The notes under the pieces were generated by a model. That model was not told the DNA's origin and made no database searches. It saw nothing but the letters and a program-made list of their open reading frames with translations. A stretch of 64,000 nucleotides of DNA from Mycobacterium parmense. Lineage in GTDB: Bacteria; Actinomycetota; Actinomycetes; Mycobacteriales; Mycobacteriaceae. Numbering within the stretch: position 1 is the stretch's first letter; the number at the start of each line of letters is the position of its first letter. The translations under genes and the position numbers were made by a program. The stretch lies in assembly GCF_010730575.1 (NCBI RefSeq), contig NZ_AP022614.1, forward strand, positions 5,642,001 to 5,706,000. Reading direction: 5' to 3'. Of this stretch, positions 50,774 through 59,352 are shown one piece after another.

Positions 50774-51910
50774 ATGAGCATGATCTGGACGAATTCGGGT
50801 GACTCGCACTTCCTGGAACCCGACGACCTGTGGCAGTCCCGGTTGCCGAAGGCGCTCGCCGACCTGACGCCCCGCGCTGAAAAGGATCCCGACGGCGAGT
50901 ACGAGACAGTCTCGGTCGACGGACAGATCTTTCGGCGCAAGCTGCCGTCGTCGGCGATGGAGGCCTTCATCGAGGAAAGCATGAAGCCGCAAGGCATCCG
51001 CGACGCCAAGGCACGGTTGGGGGACTTGGACAAAGAGGGTGTCTGGGGTGAGGTCATCTTCCCGTCGCTGGGCATGTGGGCCTCGACGTTTCGCACCCCC
51101 GAACTACTCAAGGCATGCATGCGCGCCAGCAACGAGTGGGCGCTCGAGGAGATCTGCGCGGTGTCGCCGCGCTATGTGGTGACCGCCCAGGTGTCGACAC
51201 TGATCGTCGAGGACGCCGTCGAGGAATTGCATTGGGCCGCAAGCGAAGGCTTCAAGGCGGTGTTCTTGCCGACCAGACCGCATCCGAGCGCCCCGGACTG
51301 GCATCGCAAGGAATGGGAGCCGTTTTGGGCGGCGGCCGAGGAAGCCGGCATGGTGATCGCGTTTCACATCGGCACCGACCCGGTCGACATGACCGTCGGC
51401 GGCGCATCGGGCGGAGCGGGCATGGTGTACCGCGGGCCAGGTGGAGCAGTGATGAATTACGCCGAGACCACGTTCTCCGGACAGCGGGCAGCAATGAAGA
51501 TGGTCGCCTCCGGCGCACTGGACCGCCATCCCGATCTTCGGGTGCTGATCTCCGAAGGCGGCGCCACCTGGGTGCCGTTCCTTGGTGACCGGATGGTCGA
51601 GGGCTACCGCCAACACCATATGGCGGTGCGGCCCAAGCTGACTCGTAGTCCCAAGGAAATCCTCTACACCCAGGTTTATGCGTCCTTCCAGCATGACGAG
51701 ACCGCGGTCGCTGCCTATGAGCACATGGGCTACAAGAACGTGATGTTCGGCAGCGACTACCCGCACATGGAAGGTACTTTCGGCCACACCCAGGACACCC
51801 TGAAGGGCCTGTTCGACGGGGTGAGCGACGACACCCGGCTGCGCATCACCCAGGGCACGTTCTACGAGCTGTTCCCCGACGTCCCGCCGATTCCGGCCGA
51901 AAGGTTCTGA
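50774..51910 (+). CDS. amidohydrolase_2 family protein
   Basis: 378 residues from ATG 50774 with GGAGGG upstream. Metal-site strand SGDSHFLEPDDLW (D-x-H), barrel His in VIAFHIGTDPVD, ISEGGATWVPFLGDR, and MFGSDYPHMEGTFGHT. An ACMSD-like fold; reactions in the family include non-oxidative decarboxylation and ring or C-C hydrolysis. First gene of a rightward series with Ltp, DUF35 and SDR; starts on the far side of the TetR operator. Confidence 0.87.
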   Translation: MSMIWTNSGDSHFLEPDDLWQSRLPKALADLTPRAEKDPDGEYETVSVDGQIFRRKLPSSAMEAFIEESMKPQGIRDAKARLGDLDKEGVWGEVIFPSLGMWASTFRTPELLKACMRASNEWALEEICAVSPRYVVTAQVSTLIVEDAVEELHWAASEGFKAVFLPTRPHPSAPDWHRKEWEPFWAAAEEAGMVIAFHIGTDPVDMTVGGASGGAGMVYRGPGGAVMNYAETTFSGQRAAMKMVASGALDRHPDLRVLISEGGATWVPFLGDRMVEGYRQHHMAVRPKLTRSPKEILYTQVYASFQHDETAVAAYEHMGYKNVMFGSDYPHMEGTFGHTQDTLKGLFDGVSDDTRLRITQGTFYELFPDVPPIPAERF

Positions 51911-51912
51911 GC

Positions 51913-53112
51913 GTGCCCAATTCGTCCGGGCTACGCGACGTCGCCATTGTGGGTGTCGGCGCCACACCCTATTACAAACGCGGCGGGTCACTGCCGAAGT
52001 CGATCACCGAGTTGGCCGGCGAGGCCATCTTGGCGGCGTGTGAGGATGCCGGCCTTCCCGTGACCGACGTCGACGGCTTCGCATACTACTCTGGCGCCAG
52101 CGCAGGCTACACCGAGAAGATGGACACCGCCGACTTCATGGAAACACTGGGGATTCCGGAAGTCCGTTTCACCGCAGCACTGACCTCAGGCGGTGGCGGC
52201 TCGGCGGGCGCGATCGGGCTGGCGCGGGCAGCCATCGTCGCCGGCGATGCCTCCGTAGTCGTGACGGTGATGGCGCTGCAGCAATCCAAACAGCGCCTCG
52301 GCTCCGTCTTCTCGGCGATCGAACCGGACCCGATCAACTCGTTCTTGCAACCGTCCGGGCTGTTCGGCCCCGGTCAGCTGATGTCAGTCATGGCACGCCG
52401 GCACATGCACCTCTACGGAACCCGTCGCGAGGCATTCGCTGAGATCGCTCTCTCCACTCGAGCCAACGCGGCAAATCGGCCAAAGGCGATGCACCCCGAG
52501 CCGCTGACGCTCGAGGACTATTTCAACGCTCGGATGATCGCAGAACCGTTGTGCCTCTACGACTTCTGCCAGGAGACCGACGGGGCGGTGGCCGTGATCA
52601 CCACGAGCATGGATCGCGCCAAGGATCTGAAGCAGCCGCCGGTGCCGGTGGTCGCCGCCGCCCACGGCGGTGTGCGCGACTGGGGCAGGGCCTTCGCGTG
52701 GATGGGAATGCCCGACGAATACTTCGCCTCCTCGGGTAATGCGCCCATCGCCAAGCGGCTCTACCAGCAGGCCGGCATCAGCGCCGACGACATCGACGTC
52801 GCGCTGCTCTACGACCACTTCAGCCCGATGGTGCTGATGCAGCTCGAGGACTACGGCTTCTGCGGCAAGGGGGAGGGCGGCGCGTTCGTCGAAAGCGGAG
52901 CCATCCGGTATGACGGCGGCTCGATCCCGGTCAACACCCACGGCGGTCAGCTCTCTGAGGCCTACATCATCGGCATGACCCACATCATGGAAGGGGTTGA
53001 GCAGATGCGCGGGACCGCCATCAACCAGGTCGCTGACGCCGAACTCGCTCTAGTCACCGGGGGGCCGGCGAGCCTGCCCGTGAGCGGGCTGATTCTGGGG
53101 CACGCCGCATGA
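51913..53112 (+). CDS. Ltp2-like thiolase-fold protein (predicted retro-aldolase)
   Basis: 399 residues, GTG start two bases after the amidohydrolase stop. The nucleophile region (ALTSGGGGSAGAIGLARAA) has no cysteine; Y300 in LLYDHFSPM is at the Ltp2 tyrosine position; IPVNTHGGQLSEAYIIGM is the C-terminal signature. It is the only Ltp here whose DUF35 partner (53109) directly follows it on the + strand, with a four-base overlap, as for Ltp2/ChsH2-type complexes. Confidence 0.9.
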   Translation: MPNSSGLRDVAIVGVGATPYYKRGGSLPKSITELAGEAILAACEDAGLPVTDVDGFAYYSGASAGYTEKMDTADFMETLGIPEVRFTAALTSGGGGSAGAIGLARAAIVAGDASVVVTVMALQQSKQRLGSVFSAIEPDPINSFLQPSGLFGPGQLMSVMARRHMHLYGTRREAFAEIALSTRANAANRPKAMHPEPLTLEDYFNARMIAEPLCLYDFCQETDGAVAVITTSMDRAKDLKQPPVPVVAAAHGGVRDWGRAFAWMGMPDEYFASSGNAPIAKRLYQQAGISADDIDVALLYDHFSPMVLMQLEDYGFCGKGEGGAFVESGAIRYDGGSIPVNTHGGQLSEAYIIGMTHIMEGVEQMRGTAINQVADAELALVTGGPASLPVSGLILGHAA

Positions 53113-53561
53113 GCACCACCGCCGCCGTCGTCCTGGCGACCACCATCCCGGGCGAACACGTCCGGATCGCCGTCAACAAAGACACTGAGCCGTTCTGGCA
53201 GGCCGCGAAGGAGCGGCGGCTCGTGGCGCCGCAGTGTGGCGACTGTCAGACCTTCCGCCTGCCACCGACACCGTTCTGCCCCAATTGCCAATCCAAGACG
53301 GTGAATTGGGTCGATCTCAGCGGCGACGCGGTGGTCTACAGTTTCGCGGTCGTGCACGGGTTCCCCGGCATGCCGGATCTGGTGCTGGTGCCGGCGGTCC
53401 TTGACCTGCCCGACGCGCCCGGTGCGCGACTGGTCTCCAACATCGTCGACATTGCACCCGCCGACGTCACAATAGGAATGCCGGTCCACGTCGACTTCTC
53501 ACCGATTTCCGACGGCTGGTTGCTGCCTGTCTTCCGCGTCGGCGATGAGGACCGGACGTAA
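53109..53561 (+). CDS. DUF35 zinc-ribbon/OB-fold protein
   Basis: 150 residues with zinc ribbon C43-x2-C46 and C57-x2-C60 (PQCGDCQTFRLPPTPFCPNC) and OB fold (DAVVYSFAVVHGFPGMPD, GARLVSNIVDIAPADVTIG). Starts within the Ltp stop. Expected to form the aldolase complex with 51913. Confidence 0.93.
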   Translation: MSTTAAVVLATTIPGEHVRIAVNKDTEPFWQAAKERRLVAPQCGDCQTFRLPPTPFCPNCQSKTVNWVDLSGDAVVYSFAVVHGFPGMPDLVLVPAVLDLPDAPGARLVSNIVDIAPADVTIGMPVHVDFSPISDGWLLPVFRVGDEDRT

Positions 53562-53565
53562 CGCC

Positions 53566-53775
53566 GTGTCCGACGACAGCGCCCTGCACGAGAAACCGCT
53601 GGAGTTCCTGACCAGCATCGCCAACACCGGCGGGTCCTGTGACGGCCAGGCGATCCTGCCCGTCAATGGTCACTTCCGGTGCACGTGCTCGTGCGGCGAC
53701 TGGGACGTCGAAGTCGATGATCCGCAGGAAGGCCTGCGGCAAGCAAGGATTCACACCGGCAGCGTGGCCGGATAG
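53566..53775 (+). CDS. small cysteine-containing protein of unknown function
   Basis: 69 residues from GTG 53566; an ATG at 53545 would overlap the DUF35 gene by 17 bases. Cysteines at C25 and, clustered, C39-x-C41-x-C43 (FRCTCSCGDWDVEVDD), with a later HTG, suggest a zinc or iron-sulfur site. It lies between DUF35 and SDR genes in the same operon. I know no characterised homologue. Confidence 0.65.
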   Translation: MSDDSALHEKPLEFLTSIANTGGSCDGQAILPVNGHFRCTCSCGDWDVEVDDPQEGLRQARIHTGSVAG

Positions 53776-53795
53776 ATGCTGAGGAGCAAAGGCCC

Positions 53796-54611
53796 ATGGG
53801 TAATCTGAACGGCAAAGTCGCCTTTATCACCGGAGCGGCCCGCGGCCAGGGTCGCGCACATGCGGTCCGACTTGCGGCGGACGGCGCGGACATCATCGCG
53901 CTCGACATCTGCCGCGATATCGACTCTATCGACTATCCCAACGCCAGTCCGGAGGATCTCGACGAGACCGTCAAGCTCGTCGAGAAAGAAGGTAGACGCG
54001 TCGTGGCCCGGCAGGCCGACGTGCGTGACGCCGACGCCGTCGAGCAGGTGGTGGCAGACGGGCTCGCCGAGTTCGGCCGCCTGGATATCGTGATCGCAAA
54101 CGCCGGCGTTATTCGACTGGGCCCCGATGGCGACCGGCGGCAGACCTTTCGCGACATCATCGATGTCAACCTCATCGGCGTGTGGAACACCGTGGAAGCG
54201 GCTATCCCAGCCCTCATCGACGGTGGACGCGGCGGATCGATCGTGCTGACGTCGTCGAGTGCCGGACTCAAGGGCACCGGCACGGATCGGGCTGGTGGAC
54301 AGGCCTATACTGCGGCCAAGCGGGGGCTCGTCGGCCTGATGCAGGTGTGGGCGAACGAGTTCGCCCAGTACTCCATCCGCGTCAACACCATTCATCCCAC
54401 GGGTGTCGCCACCGGAATGGTGATGAACGAGACCATGGGCAAGCTGCTGGAGGCCAACGACACCGCGGTCGCGGCAATGCAGAACGCGCTGCCCATCCAG
54501 GTCCTGATGCCGGAGGATATCGCGAACGCGGTGGCGTTCCTGGTGTCTGATGAGGCGAACTTCATCACCGGCACCGCCTGGCCGCTCGACGCCGGCTTCG
54601 CCGTCCGTTGA
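53796..54611 (+). CDS. mycofactocin-type short-chain dehydrogenase
   Basis: 271 residues, AAGGCCC before the ATG. Cofactor loop GAARGQGRAHAVRLA, insertion ALDICRDIDSIDYPNASPED characteristic of mycofactocin-coupled SDRs, NAGVI, and active site Y-T-A-A-K. Likely oxidises a hydroxyacyl-CoA or alcohol of the branch served by the Ltp/DUF35 pair just upstream. Confidence 0.92.
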   Translation: MGNLNGKVAFITGAARGQGRAHAVRLAADGADIIALDICRDIDSIDYPNASPEDLDETVKLVEKEGRRVVARQADVRDADAVEQVVADGLAEFGRLDIVIANAGVIRLGPDGDRRQTFRDIIDVNLIGVWNTVEAAIPALIDGGRGGSIVLTSSSAGLKGTGTDRAGGQAYTAAKRGLVGLMQVWANEFAQYSIRVNTIHPTGVATGMVMNETMGKLLEANDTAVAAMQNALPIQVLMPEDIANAVAFLVSDEANFITGTAWPLDAGFAVR

Positions 54612-54652
54612 CGGTCCGGGCGGACGTCGAGGAGTATTGCGTTCGCCTCCCG

Positions 54653-54673
54653 ACATAGTTAACCTAGTTGGAC
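54653..54673. promoter_or_regulatory. ACATAGTTAACC..GTTG element upstream of P450
   Basis: The first 12 bases (ACATAGTTAACC) are the same as at 15167, and 16 of 20 ungapped positions agree. It lies 116 bases before the P450 start in a 177-base intergenic region that also holds an inverted repeat at 54713. Confidence 0.5.
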
Positions 54674-54712
54674 GATTCCGCTTTGGATCCGTCGTAGCAA
54701 TTCGCGCTAGAT

Positions 54713-54728
54713 TGACAGTGGACTGTCG
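54713..54728. promoter_or_regulatory. TGACAG-N4-CTGTCG inverted repeat before P450
   Basis: Five of six half-site bases are symmetric; the left half-site equals that at 2122-2127. Lies 61 bases before the P450 ATG. A TTGACA is embedded here but the TAATAT after it is only 11 bases away, too close for a standard promoter, so I read it as an operator. Confidence 0.35.
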
Positions 54729-54788
54729 TAATATGCGAGCCGCGCGTGCCTGTAATCGCGCTCGTTCTCGGCGGTACGGAAGGACGTC

Positions 54789-55994
54789 ATGATCCAGAAC
54801 CAGCCAACGGCAACATGTCCCGTAAAGAGCGTCGATATGAACGCGCCGGACTCGCCTGCTCTGACGCACTTCCATCTGCTCGATGAGTGCCAGGACGACG
54901 CCCGGCCGGTCTTCCGCAACACCGAAGCCGGCATGGATTACTGGGTGTTTACCGAAAACTCGGTGATCCTCGACGGACTCCAGCACCCGGAACTCTGGTC
55001 CAGCAGCGTTATCGTGCCCACCGAACCGGACCCCCCGTACAAGTGGATTCCGATCATGATCGACCCGCCCGACCATGCGAAATGGCGCCATGTGCTGGCG
55101 GAGTACTTCTCACCGGGCCGGGTCAAGGGCCTGCGCGACGCGCAGCAGAAGCTCGCCGCCGAACTCATCGACCAAGTCGCCGGCGAGGGCGGGTGCGACT
55201 TCGTGGCGCGGATCTCGCGGGTGTTCCCGTCGACGGTCTTCCTGACGATCATGGGCATGCCCGTGGAGGATCTCGAGAAGTTCCTGGCCTGGGAGGACAT
55301 GATCCTGCACCAGAGCGGGGCCGGGGAGGAAGTCAACGCGGCCCGCCTCGAAGGCATGACGCATGTGATGGGTTACTTCTCGGGCCTGATTCAACAGCGA
55401 CGCGAGAACCGTGACCCCGATGCCGACGACATCGTCAGCAAGGCCATCGACTGGACCATCGACGACGAACCGATCAACGATCTCGAGCTGCTCAACTGTC
55501 TGTTGCTGTTGTTCATGGCCGGGCTCGACACGGTCTCCAACCAGCTGTCGTACGCGATGCTGCATCTGGCCACCCATCCTGCCGACCGCGCCCGGATCGT
55601 CGCCGAACCGCAGCTCATTCCAAGGGCCGTGGAGGAACTGCTTCGGGTTTATCCGATCGTGCAGACCGCGCGAAAGGCGACCCGGGACATGGACTTCCAC
55701 GGGTGCCCGGTCAAGGCGGGCGACATGGCGTCGTTCTCGTTGGCGTTCGCAGGCCGGGACGAATCGGCCTACCCCAATGCCCGCACGGTCGACTTCGACC
55801 GCGGCGTCACACGTCACTTGTCCTTCGGCGGCGGTCCGCACCGGTGCCTGGGTTCGCATCTCGCCCGACAGGAGCTGGCGGTGGTGCTTCAGGAGTGGCA
55901 CAAGCGCATTCCGGAGTACGAGGTCTCGGGGCAGCCTATCGAGCACGGCGGTCAGGTGTTCGGCGTGGATTCGCTGAACCTGACGTGGCGCTGA
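54789..55994 (+). CDS. cytochrome P450
   Basis: 401 residues, soluble bacterial class I P450. I-helix AGLDT at 244-248, E283-x-x-R286 in EELLR, heme-binding FGGGPHRCLG with C353. It inserts oxygen using electrons from a ferredoxin; the 3Fe-4S ferredoxin at 14929 is the only one in the window. It may open the pathway by hydroxylating the alkyl or ring carbon later oxidised to an acid. Followed by a beta-hydroxyacid dehydrogenase and SDR. Confidence 0.95.
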   Translation: MIQNQPTATCPVKSVDMNAPDSPALTHFHLLDECQDDARPVFRNTEAGMDYWVFTENSVILDGLQHPELWSSSVIVPTEPDPPYKWIPIMIDPPDHAKWRHVLAEYFSPGRVKGLRDAQQKLAAELIDQVAGEGGCDFVARISRVFPSTVFLTIMGMPVEDLEKFLAWEDMILHQSGAGEEVNAARLEGMTHVMGYFSGLIQQRRENRDPDADDIVSKAIDWTIDDEPINDLELLNCLLLLFMAGLDTVSNQLSYAMLHLATHPADRARIVAEPQLIPRAVEELLRVYPIVQTARKATRDMDFHGCPVKAGDMASFSLAFAGRDESAYPNARTVDFDRGVTRHLSFGGGPHRCLGSHLARQELAVVLQEWHKRIPEYEVSGQPIEHGGQVFGVDSLNLTWR

Positions 55995-56049
55995 CGTGAG
56001 TGCGCCGCTCGCCTTTGGTGCCGAGACGGTCGACGCGTAGGAAAGCGCA

Positions 56050-56889
56050 ATGCCCAACACCGTCGGATTCCTCGGTGCCGGACAACTCGGCGCGCCGATG
56101 GTCGAGCGGTTGCTCGGCGCCGGCCACGATGTCGTGGTGTACGCCCGCCGCGAGGAGGTTCGTCGCCGACTGGAGGTGAAGGGCGCGGCGATGGTCGATT
56201 CGGTGGCCGACCTGGCCCGCGGCAGTGACGTCCTCATTTCGTGCTTGTTCTCCGACGCCCAACTGCGCGAAACTGGGCTCGGCGCGGGCGGTTTCATCGC
56301 CAACGCGAAGCCGGGTGCCGTGTTCGTTTCTCACACGACGGGCACACTGTCCAACCTCGAGGCGTTGCGGGCTAGTTCTCCTTCGGCGCCGGTCATCCTC
56401 GATGCGCCGGTCAGTGGCACCGCCGAGAACGTCGGCGCGGGGACCCTGACCGTGCTGATCGGTGGACCGAGTGACGCCGTCACCTCGGTGACGCCGATCC
56501 TGGCCGCTTACGCCGACCCGGTGGTGCCGACCGGCGCACTCGGCACGGCGCTGGCGCTCAAGCTGATCAACAATCTTCTATTCGCAGCCAATGCTCAACT
56601 TCTCTGTGCAGCGACGCAACTGGGCGTTCGGCTAGGTGTCGACCCGAGTGTGTTGCTGTCCACGCTGCAGGTATGCAGCGCCGGGAGCCGTGTGGCCGCC
56701 CACGCCCATCGCATCGGCGGGATGGATCGTTTCGAAGAACTGGCGGGGCCGTTCCTGCGGAAGGACATCGCGGCGTGCCGTGAGGCGGCGGCCGAGGCGG
56801 GTGTGGAGCTGGGACTGTTGGGCACCGCAGTGCGCGGGGGGCCGCTGGCCCTGGACGTAGACTCGGCGACCGCATGGTCAGACCGATGA
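56050..56889 (+). CDS. NAD(P)-dependent 3-hydroxyisobutyrate/beta-hydroxyacid dehydrogenase family protein
   Basis: 279 residues. Rossmann loop GFLGAGQLGAPMVERL, substrate motif DAPVSGTAENVGAGTLTV, catalytic K171 in LALKLINNLLFA. The family oxidises beta-hydroxyacids such as 3-hydroxyisobutyrate, a product expected from branched side chains, or reduces related semialdehydes. The stop overlaps the next SDR's ATG at 56886. Confidence 0.9.
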   Translation: MPNTVGFLGAGQLGAPMVERLLGAGHDVVVYARREEVRRRLEVKGAAMVDSVADLARGSDVLISCLFSDAQLRETGLGAGGFIANAKPGAVFVSHTTGTLSNLEALRASSPSAPVILDAPVSGTAENVGAGTLTVLIGGPSDAVTSVTPILAAYADPVVPTGALGTALALKLINNLLFAANAQLLCAATQLGVRLGVDPSVLLSTLQVCSAGSRVAAHAHRIGGMDRFEELAGPFLRKDIAACREAAAEAGVELGLLGTAVRGGPLALDVDSATAWSDR

Positions 56890-57707
56890 CGGGTCGCCTC
56901 GCGGGGAAGGTGGCCTTCATTACCGGCGCCGCCAGGGGACAGGGCCGTGCACACGCGGTGCGGATGGCCGGAGAAGGGGCCGACATCATCGCCGTCGACC
57001 TGGCGGGCCCATTACCCGACTCAGTGCGCTACCCGTCGGCCACCGCCGACGACCTCGCCGAGACGGTGGAGATGGTGAAAGCGACGGGTGGCCGAATCAT
57101 GGCTGCTGCCGCGGACATCCGCGATCTGGACGCGCTGCGGACGGCCGTCGACGAGGGCGTCGAGGCCTACGGCCGACTGGACGTGATCGTGGCCAACGCC
57201 GGAATATGTGTCCCGGCACCGTGGAACGAGATCACGCCCGAGTCGTTTCGCGACATCATCGACGTCAACGTGACTGGCACGTGGAACACGGTGATGGCCG
57301 GCGCGCAGCGGATCATCGACGGAGGCCGCGGCGGGTCGATCATCCTGATCAGCTCCTACGCCGGTGTCAAGGTGCAGCCGTACATGGTGCACTACACCGC
57401 CAGCAAGCATGCCGTCACGGGGATGGCCCGGGCCTTCGCCGCGGAGTTGGGCAAGCACGACATCAGGGTCAACAGCGTGCATCCCGGTCCGGTCAACACC
57501 CCGATGGGCGGCGGCGACATGATTGCCGCGCTGTTCGCCGCGATCGAGACCAACCCCGCGCTTAACAACATGGGCACGCCATTCCTGCCGCAATGGGCCT
57601 GCGAGGCGGAAGACGTTGCCGCTGCGGTGTGTTGGCTGGCGTCCGACGAGTCGCGCTATGTCACCGCCACCCGTTTGTCGGTCGACCAGGGCATGGCGCA
57701 GTTCTAG
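56886..57707 (+). CDS. mycofactocin-type short-chain dehydrogenase
   Basis: 273 residues from ATG 56886 (ATGA with the preceding stop); ATG 56874 is possible. GAARGQGRAHAVRMA, then the longer insertion AVDLAGPLPDSVRYPSATAD and DLAETVEMVK typical of mycofactocin SDRs, though without the ICRDI core seen in the other two. NAGI, and active site Y-T-A-S-K. Alcohol or hydroxyacyl-CoA oxidation is likely. Confidence 0.9.
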   Translation: MTGRLAGKVAFITGAARGQGRAHAVRMAGEGADIIAVDLAGPLPDSVRYPSATADDLAETVEMVKATGGRIMAAAADIRDLDALRTAVDEGVEAYGRLDVIVANAGICVPAPWNEITPESFRDIIDVNVTGTWNTVMAGAQRIIDGGRGGSIILISSYAGVKVQPYMVHYTASKHAVTGMARAFAAELGKHDIRVNSVHPGPVNTPMGGGDMIAALFAAIETNPALNNMGTPFLPQWACEAEDVAAAVCWLASDESRYVTATRLSVDQGMAQF

Positions 57708-57723
57708 CGAATCGCCGGACCTG

Positions 57724-59352
57724 ATGCCTTTCGACCACAGTCAGCTGCGCGACAAGTGGTATCGCGACGGTTGGTACTCCGACCGCACCTGCCTGGACGC
57801 CTTCGAAGCGGGGGCGGTCGAGCACAAGGACGTGCCGTTGACTTTCATCGTGGGCAATTCAGTGCGCAGTCCGACGGTGGGCGAAATCCGTGATCAGGCG
57901 TTGGCCGTGGCGGCGTCTCTGCAGCGGCTTGGGGTGCGCGGCGGCGACGCGGTCGCAGTTCAGCTGACCAATCGTGTCGAATGTGCGGTCGCGTACCAGG
58001 CAGTGTTGTTGTGCGGCGCGGTACTGGTGCCGATCGTGCACATCTACGGTCTGACCGAGGTGGCCTTCATCGTCGGACAGTCGGGCGCGAAGGTGCTGAT
58101 CATGCCCGAGCGGCACGGTAAGATCGTGTATAGCGAACGGCTGCAAGAACGTTCACAAATGGATTCGCTGCAGCATGTCGTCGTACTGGACGCCGAGCGG
58201 GGCGAGGGCTATCTCGCGTGGTCGCAACTGGACACACCCGCCGCCCGGTACCGGTGCCCCGCAGTGGCCGCCGACGATGTCTGTCTGCTGCTGTACACAT
58301 CGGGCACCACGTCGGCGCCCAAAGGTGTCCAGCACAGCCACAACACGGTTTTGGCTGAGCAGAAGACAATGCCGGCGCTGCTGGGCGGTAGGCCCGACGA
58401 CGTGTCGCTGGTGACCTTTCCGCCGGGCCACATCGCGGGCGTCGGGTCGATGCTGCGGCCGTTGCTCAGCGGCGCCCGGACTGTCTTCATGGATGGTTGG
58501 GACCCGGCGCGGGCGGTCGAGGTGGTGCACCGTTTCGGCGTGACCTGCACCGCGGGCACACCATTTCACCTCGCGGGCATCCTTGATCTGGGTGACACCG
58601 GAGACAAGCTGGCAAGTCTGCGGGAGTTTCTGGTCGGCGCCGCACCGGTCGCCGAGGAGATCGGCCGGCGTGCAGCGCAAGCCGGGATCAGCACCTTCCG
58701 CAGTTACGGCGCCACCGAACATCCCACTGTCACCGGTGAACACGAGGGACAGCCGCAGTGGGCCCGGCTGAGTACCGATGGAAAACCGCTGCCCGGCTCT
58801 GCGGTCCGCATCCTCGGGACCGACGGCGCAGACTGCCCGCCGGGCGTGGACGGCGAGGTCGTCGTGCGCGGTCCCGATCAATTCATCGGTTACCAGGATC
58901 CCGCGCTGAACGCCGACGCGTTCACCGCCGACGGCTGGTTCCGCAGCGGCGATCTCGGCCACCTCGACGCCGAAGGCAGGTTGAGCGTCACCGACCGGAT
59001 CAAGGACGTCGTGATCCGCGGTGGCGAGACCATCTCCTCCGGTCAGGTCGAGGAGGTCCTCAACGCGCACCCCGCGGTGGCCGACGGCGTCGCCGTCGCT
59101 GCCCCGGATTCGCGTTACGGCGAAGTGGTCGCCGCGGTGGTGATCCTCAAACCGGGATGCGCGCTTGACCTCGACGACCTGCGGGCCCACTTTGCCACGT
59201 CAGGACTGGCTAGGCAGAAGACCCCAGAGCGTCTCGCCATCGTCGACGAGCTACCCCGCACGTCGCTTGGCAAGGTGCGCAAAGCCCAATTGCGTACTGA
59301 CCACTTCGGTGCCGGCGGCGGTGGAAACATCAACCGCAGCAGCAGGGCTTAA
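57724..59352 (+). CDS. AMP-forming acyl-CoA synthetase
   Basis: 542 residues from ATG 57724; frames extending upstream to 57523 would cover the SDR gene. Motifs: LLLYTSGTTSAPKGVQHSHN, SYGATEHPTVTGEHEG, WFRSGDLGHLDAEGRLSVT, DRIKDVVIRGGETISSGQVE, catalytic lysine in TSLGKVRKAQLR. The N-terminal residues (QLRDKWYRDGWYSDRTCLDA) are like those of cyclohexanecarboxylate-type CoA ligases. Converges on the SnoaL gene with a four-base overlap. Confidence 0.93.
   Translation: MPFDHSQLRDKWYRDGWYSDRTCLDAFEAGAVEHKDVPLTFIVGNSVRSPTVGEIRDQALAVAASLQRLGVRGGDAVAVQLTNRVECAVAYQAVLLCGAVLVPIVHIYGLTEVAFIVGQSGAKVLIMPERHGKIVYSERLQERSQMDSLQHVVVLDAERGEGYLAWSQLDTPAARYRCPAVAADDVCLLLYTSGTTSAPKGVQHSHNTVLAEQKTMPALLGGRPDDVSLVTFPPGHIAGVGSMLRPLLSGARTVFMDGWDPARAVEVVHRFGVTCTAGTPFHLAGILDLGDTGDKLASLREFLVGAAPVAEEIGRRAAQAGISTFRSYGATEHPTVTGEHEGQPQWARLSTDGKPLPGSAVRILGTDGADCPPGVDGEVVVRGPDQFIGYQDPALNADAFTADGWFRSGDLGHLDAEGRLSVTDRIKDVVIRGGETISSGQVEEVLNAHPAVADGVAVAAPDSRYGEVVAAVVILKPGCALDLDDLRAHFATSGLARQKTPERLAIVDELPRTSLGKVRKAQLRTDHFGAGGGGNINRSSRA

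Noticed and set aside
54712..54734. TTGACA ... TAATAT as a sigma-70-type promoter for the P450
   Set aside because: Spacing between the boxes is only 11 bases; more likely operator sequence.
53751..55091. 446-residue leftward open frame over SDR and P450
   Set aside because: Crosses two real genes and the P450 promoter; no domain signal.
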